A stretch of DNA of 64,000 nucleotides from Chloroflexota bacterium (lineage in GTDB: Bacteria; Chloroflexota; Anaerolineae; Anaerolineales; Anaerolineaceae). Each line of letters begins with the position of its first letter. Positions within the stretch are counted from its first letter, which is position 1. The position numbers were made by a program, and so were the translations under genes. Shown one piece after another: positions 35,063-44,413 of this stretch. The notes beneath the pieces are model-generated. The model did not search any database. It was not told the DNA's origin and saw only the letters and a list, made by a program, of their open reading frames with translations. The DNA is taken from contig JAEKNU010000001.1 of NCBI GenBank assembly GCA_016838895.1, positions 1 to 64,000 of the forward strand. The letters run 5' to 3'.

Positions 35063-35693
35063 TTGGATTTTTCCGTACCAGGATTGTGAAATCATACACT
35101 TCATAGTCATGCAGTAAGGCTACATTACGTGAAAAATTATTTTTACAGTAATCAAATAGATAGCATGGGTCAGCGTAATAAAGATCCTCGCGCATTCGAT
35201 CATCATCTGAGTATTTAGTAAGGAAGTTAACTGAGAAACCCTTAATGGCTAATTTATCGATTTCATGCAAGCATTTTACGACATATTTTGTCCACTGATC
35301 ATAATCTGCGTTGAGTTTCATATTGAAAACACCACAAGCGCTGACGTAATCAACCGGGGGGCATTCTGATAAATCAGCGGTAAAAATAACATTGGGATCG
35401 GCGCCGTGTTGTTTACGTGCTTCCTGCACCATGGATTCGAGAAGATCATACCCGTAAAATAATCTAACTTTATGGTTTTTTTGGATCAAGTAATCGTAAT
35501 AAGCACCATAGCCAGCACCATAATCCAGCAATGAAAAGGAAGTATCTGGTTCCACAATTTTTACCAACTGATCAAAGCGGATTTCTCGGGCCTGATTCGA
35601 ATTCCAATCCACACCTTTTGCCTCGGTGCCGTGGGTTTTCAGTTTTTCATCGAAGTATTGATTTACATGTTCAAGAACTTTTTTTAATTCCAT
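35055..35693 (-). CDS. SAM-dependent methyltransferase of the glycan cluster
   Basis: The 212-residue class I methyltransferase has the SAM motif SLLDYGAGYGAYYDYL and the acidic loop YGYDLLESM. The post-II region DYVSACGVFNMKL is also recognisable. The substrate is unknown. Between WbqC and the aminotransferase, methylation of a sugar or of its N-substituent is plausible. It overlaps the downstream aminotransferase gene by 8 bases and follows wbqC by 15 bases. Confidence 0.8.
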   Translation of the reverse strand: MELKKVLEHVNQYFDEKLKTHGTEAKGVDWNSNQAREIRFDQLVKIVEPDTSFSLLDYGAGYGAYYDYLIQKNHKVRLFYGYDLLESMVQEARKQHGADPNVIFTADLSECPPVDYVSACGVFNMKLNADYDQWTKYVVKCLHEIDKLAIKGFSVNFLTKYSDDDRMREDLYYADPCYLFDYCKNNFSRNVALLHDYEVYDFTILVRKNPND

Positions 35694-35708
35694 TTTGCAA
35701 CCCTTTCA

Positions 35709-36395
35709 TTAGAAATAGTCCAATGCTTGTGGACCGTGCATGAACAAAAGATCGAGCACACTGACCTGCGCCGAATATGGTGGATACAATTGATTATACT
35801 CAGGATAGTCGTAGTTGATAAAGGATAGTTCAATATTTGCCTGAGAAAATTTTTGTGGTTCTATGTAATCTTTTGCGGATGGACCGGATAAATATGAGGT
35901 AGCACCAACTTTGGACAGAATCTGGATTAATCGATCTGTTTTTGTGCCATTGATTCCAGCAATCTGCGAAGACCGTATAAATTTTGTGTCACCGATACCC
36001 AGTAAATGGCTCAGGGCAATTGTTAAATCGATCGTAAAATCAGATAAAAACTCATCGTGACGATCATAGAATGCTGATAAAACATCTTCATATGTTGAAA
36101 AAAAAGGTGCTTTGCTATAGGTTTGATTTAGTGCGTTCCAATGCTTGCGATGCCAATTTTGAGCCCAATTGATTTTAATTTCATTAATTGGTGTTCGATT
36201 TTCTTCTACACCTTTATTAAATACAGGGATGGTCAGCCATTGCAGACCTGATTGTGTTTTGATGCGATTTCGATTACGCCAACCGTTTTTATCATATTTC
36301 ATATCATCATAGAAGATAAATAAATCAGACTGACGAATTTGATCAAAATAACCGCGCCAGGGAATATATGATGGTTGTAAAATGACACATTTCAT
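35709..36395 (-). CDS. WbqC-family protein
   Basis: The 228-residue protein starts MKCVILQPSYIPWRGYFDQI and continues FYDDMKYDKNGWRNRNRIKT and WLTIPV, which are WbqC family signatures. YSKAPFF and the end YPPYSAQVSVLDLLFMHG also match. WbqC proteins occur in O-antigen and capsule clusters, and their reaction is not established. It is cotranscribed with the GT2 gene upstream (16 bases) and the methyltransferase gene downstream. Confidence 0.87.
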   Translation of the reverse strand: MKCVILQPSYIPWRGYFDQIRQSDLFIFYDDMKYDKNGWRNRNRIKTQSGLQWLTIPVFNKGVEENRTPINEIKINWAQNWHRKHWNALNQTYSKAPFFSTYEDVLSAFYDRHDEFLSDFTIDLTIALSHLLGIGDTKFIRSSQIAGINGTKTDRLIQILSKVGATSYLSGPSAKDYIEPQKFSQANIELSFINYDYPEYNQLYPPYSAQVSVLDLLFMHGPQALDYF

Positions 36396-36411
36396 AAAGG
36401 TTGAATTGACC

Positions 36412-37362
36412 TCAATTCGTGATAGGATTTTGGTTTGTGGAACGTTCCTCTTTGATGATGTATGCAGGACGTTTCATGGAAGCATCAAAAATTCGTGCCA
36501 GATACTCACCAAAAATGCCCAAGGCAAACAATTGAGCACCACTGAAAATGGATATGATAGAGGATAAGAAGGGGAATCCGGGAATACTGCCCACTGTCCA
36601 GTAAATAATAATGACATAGACAAAGATGACAAAACCTACCAGCGTAAGGCAGAATCCTAACCAACTTGCGAAACGCAAAGGAAAGGTACTGAATCCTGTC
36701 AGAATGAGAAAAGCCTGAGAGGTGAGTTTGAAGAAATTATAGTTGGATTTACCAATTGTTCTGGGGTCTTCGTGAACGGTTATGGCAGCAAATCGGGTAG
36801 TGCCCCAGGCGAGAAGGGCATCAATGATAACTCCCGGATTGTTGTAATTTTGAAAGGCTTTACGTATATCCGTTCGTATCGCGCGGAACGCAGACAGTTC
36901 CTTAACTGTTTTAACACCCATTACTGAGGCAAGTAATTTTTTTGTGAAACGGGAGAAAAAATTTCGCCAGATAGAATGTGGCATTTTTTTTGGGCATCCA
37001 TATACAACATCATACCCTTCCTGCAATTTGGCAATCAGTTTGGGTATTTCCCGAGGAGGATGCTGTAAATCATCATCCATCGTGATAACAACTTCCATTT
37101 TTGCTTCACGAATACCACAAAGCAAAGCATTATGTTGACCATAATTACGCATCATATTGATGCCGCGGATTTTCGTATTCTTTTTTGCCAATGCTTGAAT
37201 AACCTGCCAGGAATGATCCGGACTACCATCATTAATTAACAGGATTTCGAATTCCTTGGTTAGCGAAGGTAGAACAGCCATTAACTGATCCAGTAATAAC
37301 GGTAGTGTATCACTCCCGTTGTAAACCGGAATAACCAGAGAGATTGAAGATATAGGTTCCAT
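36412..37362 (-). CDS. Family 2 glycosyltransferase, polyprenyl-phosphate type
   Basis: The 316-residue protein has a GT2 domain (SLVIPVYNGSDTLPLLL, MDDDLQHPPREIP) followed by two C-terminal membrane segments (about 225-248 and 260-285). This is the DPM1/GtrB/ArnC architecture, which moves a sugar from a nucleotide to undecaprenyl or polyprenyl phosphate at the inner face of the membrane. The lipid-linked sugar could be used by the GT-C-like membrane protein encoded just upstream (43 bp). Confidence 0.88.
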   Translation of the reverse strand: MEPISSISLVIPVYNGSDTLPLLLDQLMAVLPSLTKEFEILLINDGSPDHSWQVIQALAKKNTKIRGINMMRNYGQHNALLCGIREAKMEVVITMDDDLQHPPREIPKLIAKLQEGYDVVYGCPKKMPHSIWRNFFSRFTKKLLASVMGVKTVKELSAFRAIRTDIRKAFQNYNNPGVIIDALLAWGTTRFAAITVHEDPRTIGKSNYNFFKLTSQAFLILTGFSTFPLRFASWLGFCLTLVGFVIFVYVIIIYWTVGSIPGFPFLSSIISIFSGAQLFALGIFGEYLARIFDASMKRPAYIIKEERSTNQNPITN

Positions 37363-37405
37363 TGTGTACCAACTAGATTCTTTATTTTGTACTTACAGCA
37401 TTATA

Positions 37406-39451
37406 TCATTGGATAATATCAGCACAACCGATGATATTCATCTCTGTTTCGATCGCCTGCATACTTGATTTGGTGTCCGCATATTCGGATTGATACCGTT
37501 CAAGTTCACGACACAATAATTTTTCATTGTTCTTATTACGATCATATGCTTTGTGTACATAACTGAAAGCTTTATCCCAATCACCCGTAGCAGCAAGTGC
37601 TTCAATAAATGGGAGATATTCAGATCCAATTTGGGTACTCTTCATATTTGCTGCGGCTAGTTTTTCAATATCAAGAACCATTTGCCAATCCTGATATTGT
37701 CGTGCCAGATCAGCTTTTTCATAATAATAACACCAACTATACTCAGGTTCTTTTCCAAAGATTGATTCATCTATGAGTTCTATTTCAGGGTGAGCAGCCG
37801 GTAATATGCGAGCAGGATCTGACAATGTGATAATTTCATTCATAGTCTTTGGAATAAGTGGATCATCATGACTCAGTTTAGGATCAAGAATACGAAGACA
37901 GGCATCAGTTGAATAAAAGAATCCCACAGTTTGATCAGTGGTTCCCTCAAAATAAGTGCTGCGGTAATTTTTATAAAATTCAGTACCTGGATTAAGATCA
38001 GGCAAGGAACCGCCCAGGCGAATATCCGTAAATACCATCATATATTTCAGCGGAATATGCTGATCAGATGAATCATATATCCAGTTGAGTGGGGCGGTTA
38101 ATGAATTGTCTGAATAGAATTCGAGCGGAAAAGTATCCGAGAGCAACATTGTATTTTCTTCCAATGCAGGAACTCTCCATGAGAGCTGCCAGAAGAATTG
38201 ATTATGAACGTTCCATTCCCTGCGATATGAATTGGCGTTATCAATATGTGAACCAATTGAAAAACTTATTAATAAAGAAAGGACGACAATTTTTGTTATT
38301 TCGCCGTTGAATATCCTTTCAATTAGATAAACTACCAACAATGAACTGCCAAACATCAGTGAGAGGAAAAATCTGTCATATGGGTATACCAGTTGAATAG
38401 GTAAATTGGTTATCCAGAAGGGTAAAGCACCTAGAATAATTGCCGCAATAGCGAAAATTATTATCTGAGTTTGCGAGATTTGATATTTAGGATTATTTTG
38501 TGATGAAATCGAAGTATTCTTTGATATTTGATTTAGAAGAATAATTAGTAATGGAATGAGCAGAATAACCACTGCCCAATAGAATATATTTGATGAGCCA
38601 TGAATATTATTCAAATTTGGAAATTGGAAAATCTCGGACCAGGTTTTCCATACCGTCAGGTATATATCCTGAGCCATTCGATTTACATAGGTGACAATTT
38701 CCGGATATTCACTGCCAGAAAACTCTGCCATGGATACTGGCTTATAAGTGGGAAATTTGAAAATATAGACACGCCAAATAATGAAAAACAATAAACCTAT
38801 GCCATAGGGGAAATACTCACGAAACATATTAAGGAACCAGGCTTTAAAACTGCGTATAACCAGTCCATGTTTATACCAGATTATAAAAATTCGCAATATT
38901 TCGAGTCCGGCATAGTATTCTGTTGAGAAAATGGTAAAACATTGCAGAAAAACACTGGCAATAATGGAGAATACTTTATTTCGTCCGGTTTGGTTGATCG
39001 CTTTTACCATTAATCCAAGAGAGAGGAAAAACGATGTCAGAAGAATGAACCCGTTGCCATATATTATGGCGATAGGTTGTTGTTTAAATCCTGGAAATAC
39101 GGCAAATAATAGACTCACCCATAGCATTTGTTTTTTTAAGTCAGGCCATATTTTTGTTAATGCCCAATAAACAGAAAGACTGCATACCCAACGTGATAGT
39201 AATGCAAATACTTGCCAGTATATTGGTTTGATTGGCAAGAGACTGGTGGTCAGCATATAAATACCGGTAAGGAAAGGCCGATCAATAGCGAGTGCTTCTT
39301 TGAAACCAGCCGGTCCCAATGTATTGGCAAACCATGCCATGGGCCAATCATCCCAATAGAATCCTAACCAGGGAATCATTAAACCATATGCAAGGGTAGA
39401 TAAAAACAATAAGATAATAGCAGGTGTGTATTTATTAATAAAAGCTTTCAT
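37406..39451 (-). CDS. Large membrane protein, GT-C glycosyltransferase-like
   Basis: The 681-residue protein has about ten or more membrane segments in the first 430 residues and a soluble C-terminal part. The first extracytoplasmic loop holds FYWDDWP (D34, D35), the position and type of acidic motif seen in GT-C enzymes, which use polyprenyl-phosphate sugars outside the membrane. The last 120 residues look like helical TPR-type repeats. No exact family was recognised. It is the first gene of the glycan cluster and precedes the polyprenyl-phosphate GT2 gene. Confidence 0.65.
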   Translation of the reverse strand: MKAFINKYTPAIILLFLSTLAYGLMIPWLGFYWDDWPMAWFANTLGPAGFKEALAIDRPFLTGIYMLTTSLLPIKPIYWQVFALLSRWVCSLSVYWALTKIWPDLKKQMLWVSLLFAVFPGFKQQPIAIIYGNGFILLTSFFLSLGLMVKAINQTGRNKVFSIIASVFLQCFTIFSTEYYAGLEILRIFIIWYKHGLVIRSFKAWFLNMFREYFPYGIGLLFFIIWRVYIFKFPTYKPVSMAEFSGSEYPEIVTYVNRMAQDIYLTVWKTWSEIFQFPNLNNIHGSSNIFYWAVVILLIPLLIILLNQISKNTSISSQNNPKYQISQTQIIIFAIAAIILGALPFWITNLPIQLVYPYDRFFLSLMFGSSLLVVYLIERIFNGEITKIVVLSLLISFSIGSHIDNANSYRREWNVHNQFFWQLSWRVPALEENTMLLSDTFPLEFYSDNSLTAPLNWIYDSSDQHIPLKYMMVFTDIRLGGSLPDLNPGTEFYKNYRSTYFEGTTDQTVGFFYSTDACLRILDPKLSHDDPLIPKTMNEIITLSDPARILPAAHPEIELIDESIFGKEPEYSWCYYYEKADLARQYQDWQMVLDIEKLAAANMKSTQIGSEYLPFIEALAATGDWDKAFSYVHKAYDRNKNNEKLLCRELERYQSEYADTKSSMQAIETEMNIIGCADIIQ

Positions 39452-39523
39452 GAAGGAAATTGTTTTCTCCTACAAGATTTTTAAATGTAAATCGATTTTA
39501 CCACTAAAGATTGTACTTAAAAC

Positions 39524-39554
39524 AAAAGCGGGTTCTCAATTAGAACCCGCTTTT
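39524..39554 (-). terminator. Terminator of the acyl-CoA synthetase gene
   Basis: A perfect 13-bp stem (AAAAGCGGGTTCT/AGAACCCGCTTTT) has a 5-base loop. On the minus strand it is followed by TGTTTT. It separates the synthetase gene from the glycan cluster. Confidence 0.92.
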
Positions 39555-39569
39555 ATGAAAATCAGAGAA

Positions 39570-41681
39570 TTATTTTGCTTTCAGGATGATGCGAGCATCA
39601 ACAACTTTCAGCCCTGCACCTTCTTCGTAGACCAATACCGGATTGGCATCAGTCTCACTAATTTCTTCCTCTAGATCTAGTACCATTTGAGAATACAAGG
39701 AAAGAATTTCTGCTAATCTATCCTGATCGCGTGGTGATTCACCACGAACGCCTGCCAGAATAGGCGCGCCTTTAATTTCACCAAACATACGGTGTGCCTG
39801 ACCTTTGGCGATCGGAGCAACACGGAAAGTAACATCCTTGAGGACTTCCACGAAGATACCACCCAAGCCAAACATAACGGTTGGGCCAAATGTTGCATCG
39901 TTGACAGAGCCGATGATCACCTCGGTACCCCAAGGGGCCATTTCCTGAATCAATACACCATGTACATCTGCATCGGGCTTATAAGATTTACAGTTTCCAG
40001 TTATTGTTTTATAGGCTTCGCGGATGCCATCAGCATCTTTGATATTAACTTTTACGCCGCCTGCATCGGATTTATGAAGGATGTCAGGGGAGACGATTTT
40101 CATAACGATCGGGTAACCAATCTCTTCGGCATATTTTACTGCTTCGGCTTCGTCACGAGCCAGACGATGGTTGGTAACTGGCAAACCATAGGCATCAAAA
40201 ATTGATTTTGCTTCTACCTCAGTTAAGTTTTCACGTCCATCTGCACGTGCATCATTAATAATTTTCAAAGCTTTATCGCGTTGAATATTTTTTGCAGGAA
40301 TAATTTTTTCCGCTGAATATTCTTTCATCAGTGCAGATTCTCTAAGTGCGGCCATTACATTCAAAGCAACATCGGGGGCACCATAGGCAGGAATGCCATT
40401 TTCAGAAAGCCAGCGCATGGCACTATCAGAACGTTCACCACCAACATAAGAGATGGCAACTGGTTTGTCTTTGATACCAGAATCAATAACAGCTTGTTTG
40501 ATGCCTTCGGCGATGCCCTGTGGATCTGAAGTGGCAGTTTCACAGAAAAGAATCACAACGCCATCAACCCAGGGATGTGCAAAGGCAGCTTTGAATGAGT
40601 CAACATACCAATCTGTGCTTGCCATACCGGTAATATCAACCGGATTTTTCGCGGAACCAAATGATGGCATATGTTTCTTTAATTCTGTTTGCAATTCAGC
40701 AGGCGCAAAATGCAAAGGTAGGCCATTCTTTTCTGCTGCATCAGTAGCTAAAACACCTACGCCACCACCATTTGTGAGAATTAATAAATTATCTCCCTTC
40801 AACGGGGGCTGGAGGGAGAGAGCAAGACCACGATCAAACAGGTTGTCCAGGTCTGATGCTTCTACAACACCCGCCTGGAAAAAGGCTGATCCATAAACTT
40901 TTGCCGCTCCAGCTAATGATCCTGTATGGGAAGCTGCGGCTGCAGCGCCGTGCTCTGACACACCAGATTTAAGGGCAATAATTGGCTTATGTGCTTTTTT
41001 GCTGATCTCCATGAATCTGCGGCCTTCTTTGAGGCCTTCCACATACAGAGAGATACAACTTGTGTTTTCATCGCTATCAAGCCATTCGACGGTATCAGCA
41101 AAACTGACATCTGACATATTGCCAATAGAAATTAATTTATCAAATCCGATACGACGTGTGTATGTTGATGCATCCATGGCGATAAGTAATGCACCACTCT
41201 GAGATACGAGGGATGATTTGCCGGGTAATGGCAGGAAAGGAGCGAAAGATGCATTTAAAGAATCTGAATTGGAAAGGACACCGACGATGTTTGGACCTAG
41301 AACACGCATCCCAAAGGAATGGGCTATTTCAACAATTTCATTCTCAAGCTCGATTTCACCTACTTCACTAAAACCAGATGAAATGATCATTAATCCTTTT
41401 ACGCCTTTTTCTCCACATTCAATAACTGCGGCTTTTACGTATTTTGCTGGAATGGTTATTGCTGCTGCATCAACAGGACCTGGTACATCTTTAATTGAGG
41501 TATAAACCTTTAAACCTAAAATTTCATCTGCTTTGGGGTTGATCGGGTAAATTTTGCCTTTGTAATTGCTTTTGAGCAAATTATCTACAACCGTGTGTCC
41601 GATCTTTCCTGCCTGAGATGATGCACCCACCACAGCCACAGATTTTGGTCGGAATAGTCCGTTAAGAATATCACTATCCAC
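39570..41681 (-). CDS. Acyl/acetyl-CoA synthetase, ADP-forming, fused alpha-beta
   Basis: The 703-residue protein joins the alpha part, a CoA-binding Rossmann domain (GASSQAGKIGHTV), ligase domains with SQSGALL and the phosphohistidine loop SHTGSLAG (H252), to a C-terminal ATP-grasp beta part from about 480 (GYPIVMKIVSPDILHKSDAGGV). It converts acyl-CoA, ADP and phosphate to acid, CoA and ATP, the energy-saving step of many fermenters. Acetyl-CoA or a branched acyl-CoA are candidate substrates. It is monocistronic, with a GGAGG ribosome site and a strong terminator. Confidence 0.92.
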   Translation of the reverse strand: MDSDILNGLFRPKSVAVVGASSQAGKIGHTVVDNLLKSNYKGKIYPINPKADEILGLKVYTSIKDVPGPVDAAAITIPAKYVKAAVIECGEKGVKGLMIISSGFSEVGEIELENEIVEIAHSFGMRVLGPNIVGVLSNSDSLNASFAPFLPLPGKSSLVSQSGALLIAMDASTYTRRIGFDKLISIGNMSDVSFADTVEWLDSDENTSCISLYVEGLKEGRRFMEISKKAHKPIIALKSGVSEHGAAAAASHTGSLAGAAKVYGSAFFQAGVVEASDLDNLFDRGLALSLQPPLKGDNLLILTNGGGVGVLATDAAEKNGLPLHFAPAELQTELKKHMPSFGSAKNPVDITGMASTDWYVDSFKAAFAHPWVDGVVILFCETATSDPQGIAEGIKQAVIDSGIKDKPVAISYVGGERSDSAMRWLSENGIPAYGAPDVALNVMAALRESALMKEYSAEKIIPAKNIQRDKALKIINDARADGRENLTEVEAKSIFDAYGLPVTNHRLARDEAEAVKYAEEIGYPIVMKIVSPDILHKSDAGGVKVNIKDADGIREAYKTITGNCKSYKPDADVHGVLIQEMAPWGTEVIIGSVNDATFGPTVMFGLGGIFVEVLKDVTFRVAPIAKGQAHRMFGEIKGAPILAGVRGESPRDQDRLAEILSLYSQMVLDLEEEISETDANPVLVYEEGAGLKVVDARIILKAK

Positions 41682-41703
41682 TTGAATCCTCCTAAGAGTG
41701 TAT

Positions 41704-41725
41704 TTACAATGTGTAATTTGTTACA
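41704..41725. promoter_or_regulatory. Operator-like repeats upstream of the acyl-CoA synthetase gene
   Basis: Three alternating 5-mers form nested palindromes: TTACA (41704-41708), TGTAA (41712-41716) and TTACA (41721-41725). They lie between the predicted -10 of the synthetase promoter and its start codon, where a repressor could act. A+T-rich chance occurrence is possible. Confidence 0.35.
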
Positions 41726-41742
41726 TAGATTACCAGTTAACA

Positions 41743-41751
41743 AGTATACCA
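41743..41751 (-). promoter_or_regulatory. Extended -10 promoter of the acyl-CoA synthetase gene
   Basis: On the minus strand TGGTATACT is an extended -10 element about 60 bases upstream of the start codon. The -35 region is poor. Confidence 0.4.
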
Positions 41752-41879
41752 TTTCCTGAATTTTGAGATTGCGTAAAATGTACTACCTTTGTAAGATTTT
41801 GATCATATTATTTCCAGTAAGATGGGTGATGTAATCAAAGTGCAGTAGAATTATGTATCAAGTATATTAGGGAGAAAAA

Positions 41880-43220
41880 ATGAATCTTTCCCAACTAATT
41901 GAATGGCAAAAAGAGATTATAGATGCGGCATTAGATGCCGCAAACCCTGTAAAAAGTGTGGAATATCTATTTTCAAGTGGGGCAGTACAGGACATATTAC
42001 TAGAAAAATTAATGAAAAAGCATTACAAACGCTTTCATCTAATTAGTATTGGGAAAGCTGCAGTAACGATGGCTTCTGGATTAATTAATCACTATGGGGA
42101 TGAAATTAATGGTGGCATTATTGTTCCAAAATCTGACTTTGCTTATGAAAGTGAGCTTTGGCATGATCGATTTATCATTCTTCCATCATCACATCCAATT
42201 CCGGATCAATGCAGTGTAGAAGCGGCAAATGAAATTGTTCACTATTTGAATTTACTTGATGAAGATGATTTTGTATATTTTTTAATTTCCGGCGGCGGTT
42301 CAGCCCTAATCACTTTGCCTGAAGCTGATATAAAATTAACTGAAATAATGGCAATGAATCAATTATTATTAGCATGCGGAGCAACAATTAATGAAATTAA
42401 TTGCATTCGCAAGCATATTGATCAGGTAAAAGGTGGAAAACTAATACAAAAAACGCTACCGGCAGGGTTCTGTACTTTAATCCTATCCGATGTTATCGGT
42501 GATCCTGTGGATGTTATTGCATCCGGACCTACCGTTTATGATGAGAGTACATTTGAGGATGCCTTAGAGATTTTAAAGAAATATCAACTGAGAGAGAAAG
42601 CACCGGACACTATATTGAGGTATTTAGAGAATGGATTATCTGGTATGGTTTTTGAGACCGCAAAAAAGAGCCAATCAGAAATCAATATTTCAGCACCGTA
42701 TATTATTGGGGGAAACAAAAATTCATTGAATGCTGCTGCTGTTTGTGCGGCTAACCTTGGTATGAAAGTACAAATTCTTTCAGAAACCCTTGTAGGGGAG
42801 GCCAGTCTGGCTGCTAACTGGGTCATTCGTCATGCTTCAGAAGTATTACAAAACGATCATAATGATCATGACATATGGTGTTTTTTATGTGGTGGGGAAA
42901 CCACTGTTACGATAAAAGGAGACGGATTGGGCGGTAGGAATCTTGAACTGGCGTTGGCAACAGTTGAACCCCTATCCGCTATAAAGAATGCTTTTTTTGT
43001 GAGTTTTGCAACGGATGGCGAAGATGGACCCACTAATGCTGCGGGCGCCTGGGTTACATCAGAAACATTAAACCAGGCGTTGGCAATGGATTTGCTACCT
43101 GAACAATATTTGAATCGCAATGATTCGTATCATTTCTTTGAAGCGATAGATCAACTTATTGTGACTGGCTCAACCGGGACCAATGTAAATGATATTTGTT
43201 TTTTGATTATTGGAGAATGA
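41880..43220 (+). CDS. Glycerate 2-kinase (MOFRL family)
   Basis: The 446-residue protein matches the DUF4147/MOFRL glycerate kinases: SIGKAAVTMASG, SSHPIPD, the glycine-rich loop ISGGGSALITLP, KHIDQVKGGKL, LSDVIGDPVDVIASGPT and the C-terminal FLCGGETTVTIKGDGLGGRNLELAL followed by TDGEDGPTNAAGAW. It phosphorylates D-glycerate to 2-phosphoglycerate, leading into glycolysis. A hydroxyacid dehydrogenase that could make glycerate lies 1.2 kb away on the other strand. GGGAGA precedes the ATG. Confidence 0.92.
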   Translation: MNLSQLIEWQKEIIDAALDAANPVKSVEYLFSSGAVQDILLEKLMKKHYKRFHLISIGKAAVTMASGLINHYGDEINGGIIVPKSDFAYESELWHDRFIILPSSHPIPDQCSVEAANEIVHYLNLLDEDDFVYFLISGGGSALITLPEADIKLTEIMAMNQLLLACGATINEINCIRKHIDQVKGGKLIQKTLPAGFCTLILSDVIGDPVDVIASGPTVYDESTFEDALEILKKYQLREKAPDTILRYLENGLSGMVFETAKKSQSEINISAPYIIGGNKNSLNAAAVCAANLGMKVQILSETLVGEASLAANWVIRHASEVLQNDHNDHDIWCFLCGGETTVTIKGDGLGGRNLELALATVEPLSAIKNAFFVSFATDGEDGPTNAAGAWVTSETLNQALAMDLLPEQYLNRNDSYHFFEAIDQLIVTGSTGTNVNDICFLIIGE

Positions 43221-43235
43221 TCTGATTATAAAAAA

Positions 43236-43268
43236 AACTGCCTGGTGCTGGTAAACACACAGGCAGTT
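43236..43268. terminator. Terminator between glycerate kinase and zinc-ribbon genes
   Basis: A 9-bp stem AACTGCCTG/CAGGCAGTT has a 15-base loop. On the minus strand it is followed by a run of eight T residues, so it mainly ends the zinc-ribbon gene. The plus-strand tail (ATATT) is weaker. Confidence 0.8.
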
Positions 43269-43289
43269 ATATTAAAAAACAGGCAAAAG

Positions 43290-44381
43290 TTAATTTGCAG
43301 GATCAATAGATAGTACAGCATCAAATGCATTGGTTGTCAGTATCCAGTTTGATCCCGGTGTGCAGGCAGAGAACTCGCTCTGATTCGTTGTTTCATATTC
43401 ATACGATGAGGATCCTGAAGAGAAGGTTATAACATATTGCTCAATTTCTTCAGCGACCCGTTGATCGGAGGATAGTGAATAGGCCGGCCAGGAGGGATTC
43501 ATATTAGAGCCATTTGCGCTATAGGAAGTATCGTATGCCCAATCCATGGTCTCAAACTTACAATAAGGCTCATATACCTGATATACACAATCCTGAACAA
43601 CTTCTGCATAACCATTGCCTTCATCAACTGTATACGGCGTACCACAGACTTCTTTTGCACCGGCAATAAATTCGCTTTCTTCAGATCTTAATTGATCTTC
43701 ACAAGATATAACATATGCATCCGCTGGAATATTCGCCTGCCAATCCTTACTTTCCGTGGGGCCATAACGTTCAATATTTACTGTATATTGCCACTGAGTA
43801 CTTTGTACAGTTGCTTCAATTTCTTCTTTGGAGAGTAAACCGGATAAACCCCAAATGGCGAATCCACAAAACAAAGCAACAAAAAGGACAAGAAATATAA
43901 TACCCACAGTGCCCATTTTCTTCTTTGGGGCTTGCTCAGCGCTTTTGGGAATATCCTTTTTGGCCGCCTTTGATACTAGACCAGCACCACATTGATGGCA
44001 GGTTGTTCTATCAAACGCATTTTCGGCGCTACAAGTTGAACATGCTACAGTTTGTTTTTTGCCCTTCTGAAAAGCGCCAACTTTTTGACCGCTTTGACGC
44101 CGTTTTCCTTCAGCGATATCACCACCGCATTGAACACATATTTGACTATCTGCTGTATTTCTGCTGCCGCAGTAGGGGCAATATATGTCAGGCCCGGAAG
44201 AGGCTCGTTTGATTTCATTCTCATCTGTAATGACTTGAGATGCTTCTAGGTGAAAAAATTCAACATTTTCCGGTTGTGGTGAACCACATTGAACACAAAC
44301 ATTTTGTTTGCCAATATTTTGCGCTTTACAATGCGGACAACTCCAATAAAGATGAACAAAGCCTTTTGATTTTTGAGCCAT
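43290..44381 (-). CDS. Membrane protein with three N-terminal zinc ribbons
   Basis: The 363-residue protein has three CxxC...CxxC ribbons on the cytoplasmic side: C15/C18/C29/C32, C68/C71/C82/C85 and C114/C117/C128/C131. A Lys-rich linker, one membrane segment (about 157-179) and an outer domain of about 180 residues with several Cys follow. The architecture suggests a signal or assembly protein that joins a cytoplasmic zinc module to an exported domain. No function is known to me. It lies 33 bases downstream of the hydroxyacid dehydrogenase end on the other side, same strand... the dehydrogenase gene is upstream of it only by position in the minus-strand order reversed, so cotranscription from 45394 toward 43290 is possible. 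Confidence 0.75.
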   Translation of the reverse strand: MAQKSKGFVHLYWSCPHCKAQNIGKQNVCVQCGSPQPENVEFFHLEASQVITDENEIKRASSGPDIYCPYCGSRNTADSQICVQCGGDIAEGKRRQSGQKVGAFQKGKKQTVACSTCSAENAFDRTTCHQCGAGLVSKAAKKDIPKSAEQAPKKKMGTVGIIFLVLFVALFCGFAIWGLSGLLSKEEIEATVQSTQWQYTVNIERYGPTESKDWQANIPADAYVISCEDQLRSEESEFIAGAKEVCGTPYTVDEGNGYAEVVQDCVYQVYEPYCKFETMDWAYDTSYSANGSNMNPSWPAYSLSSDQRVAEEIEQYVITFSSGSSSYEYETTNQSEFSACTPGSNWILTTNAFDAVLSIDPAN

Positions 44382-44413
44382 TCTTCTACTCCTCCATGAA
44401 TGTTGGACTTCAC

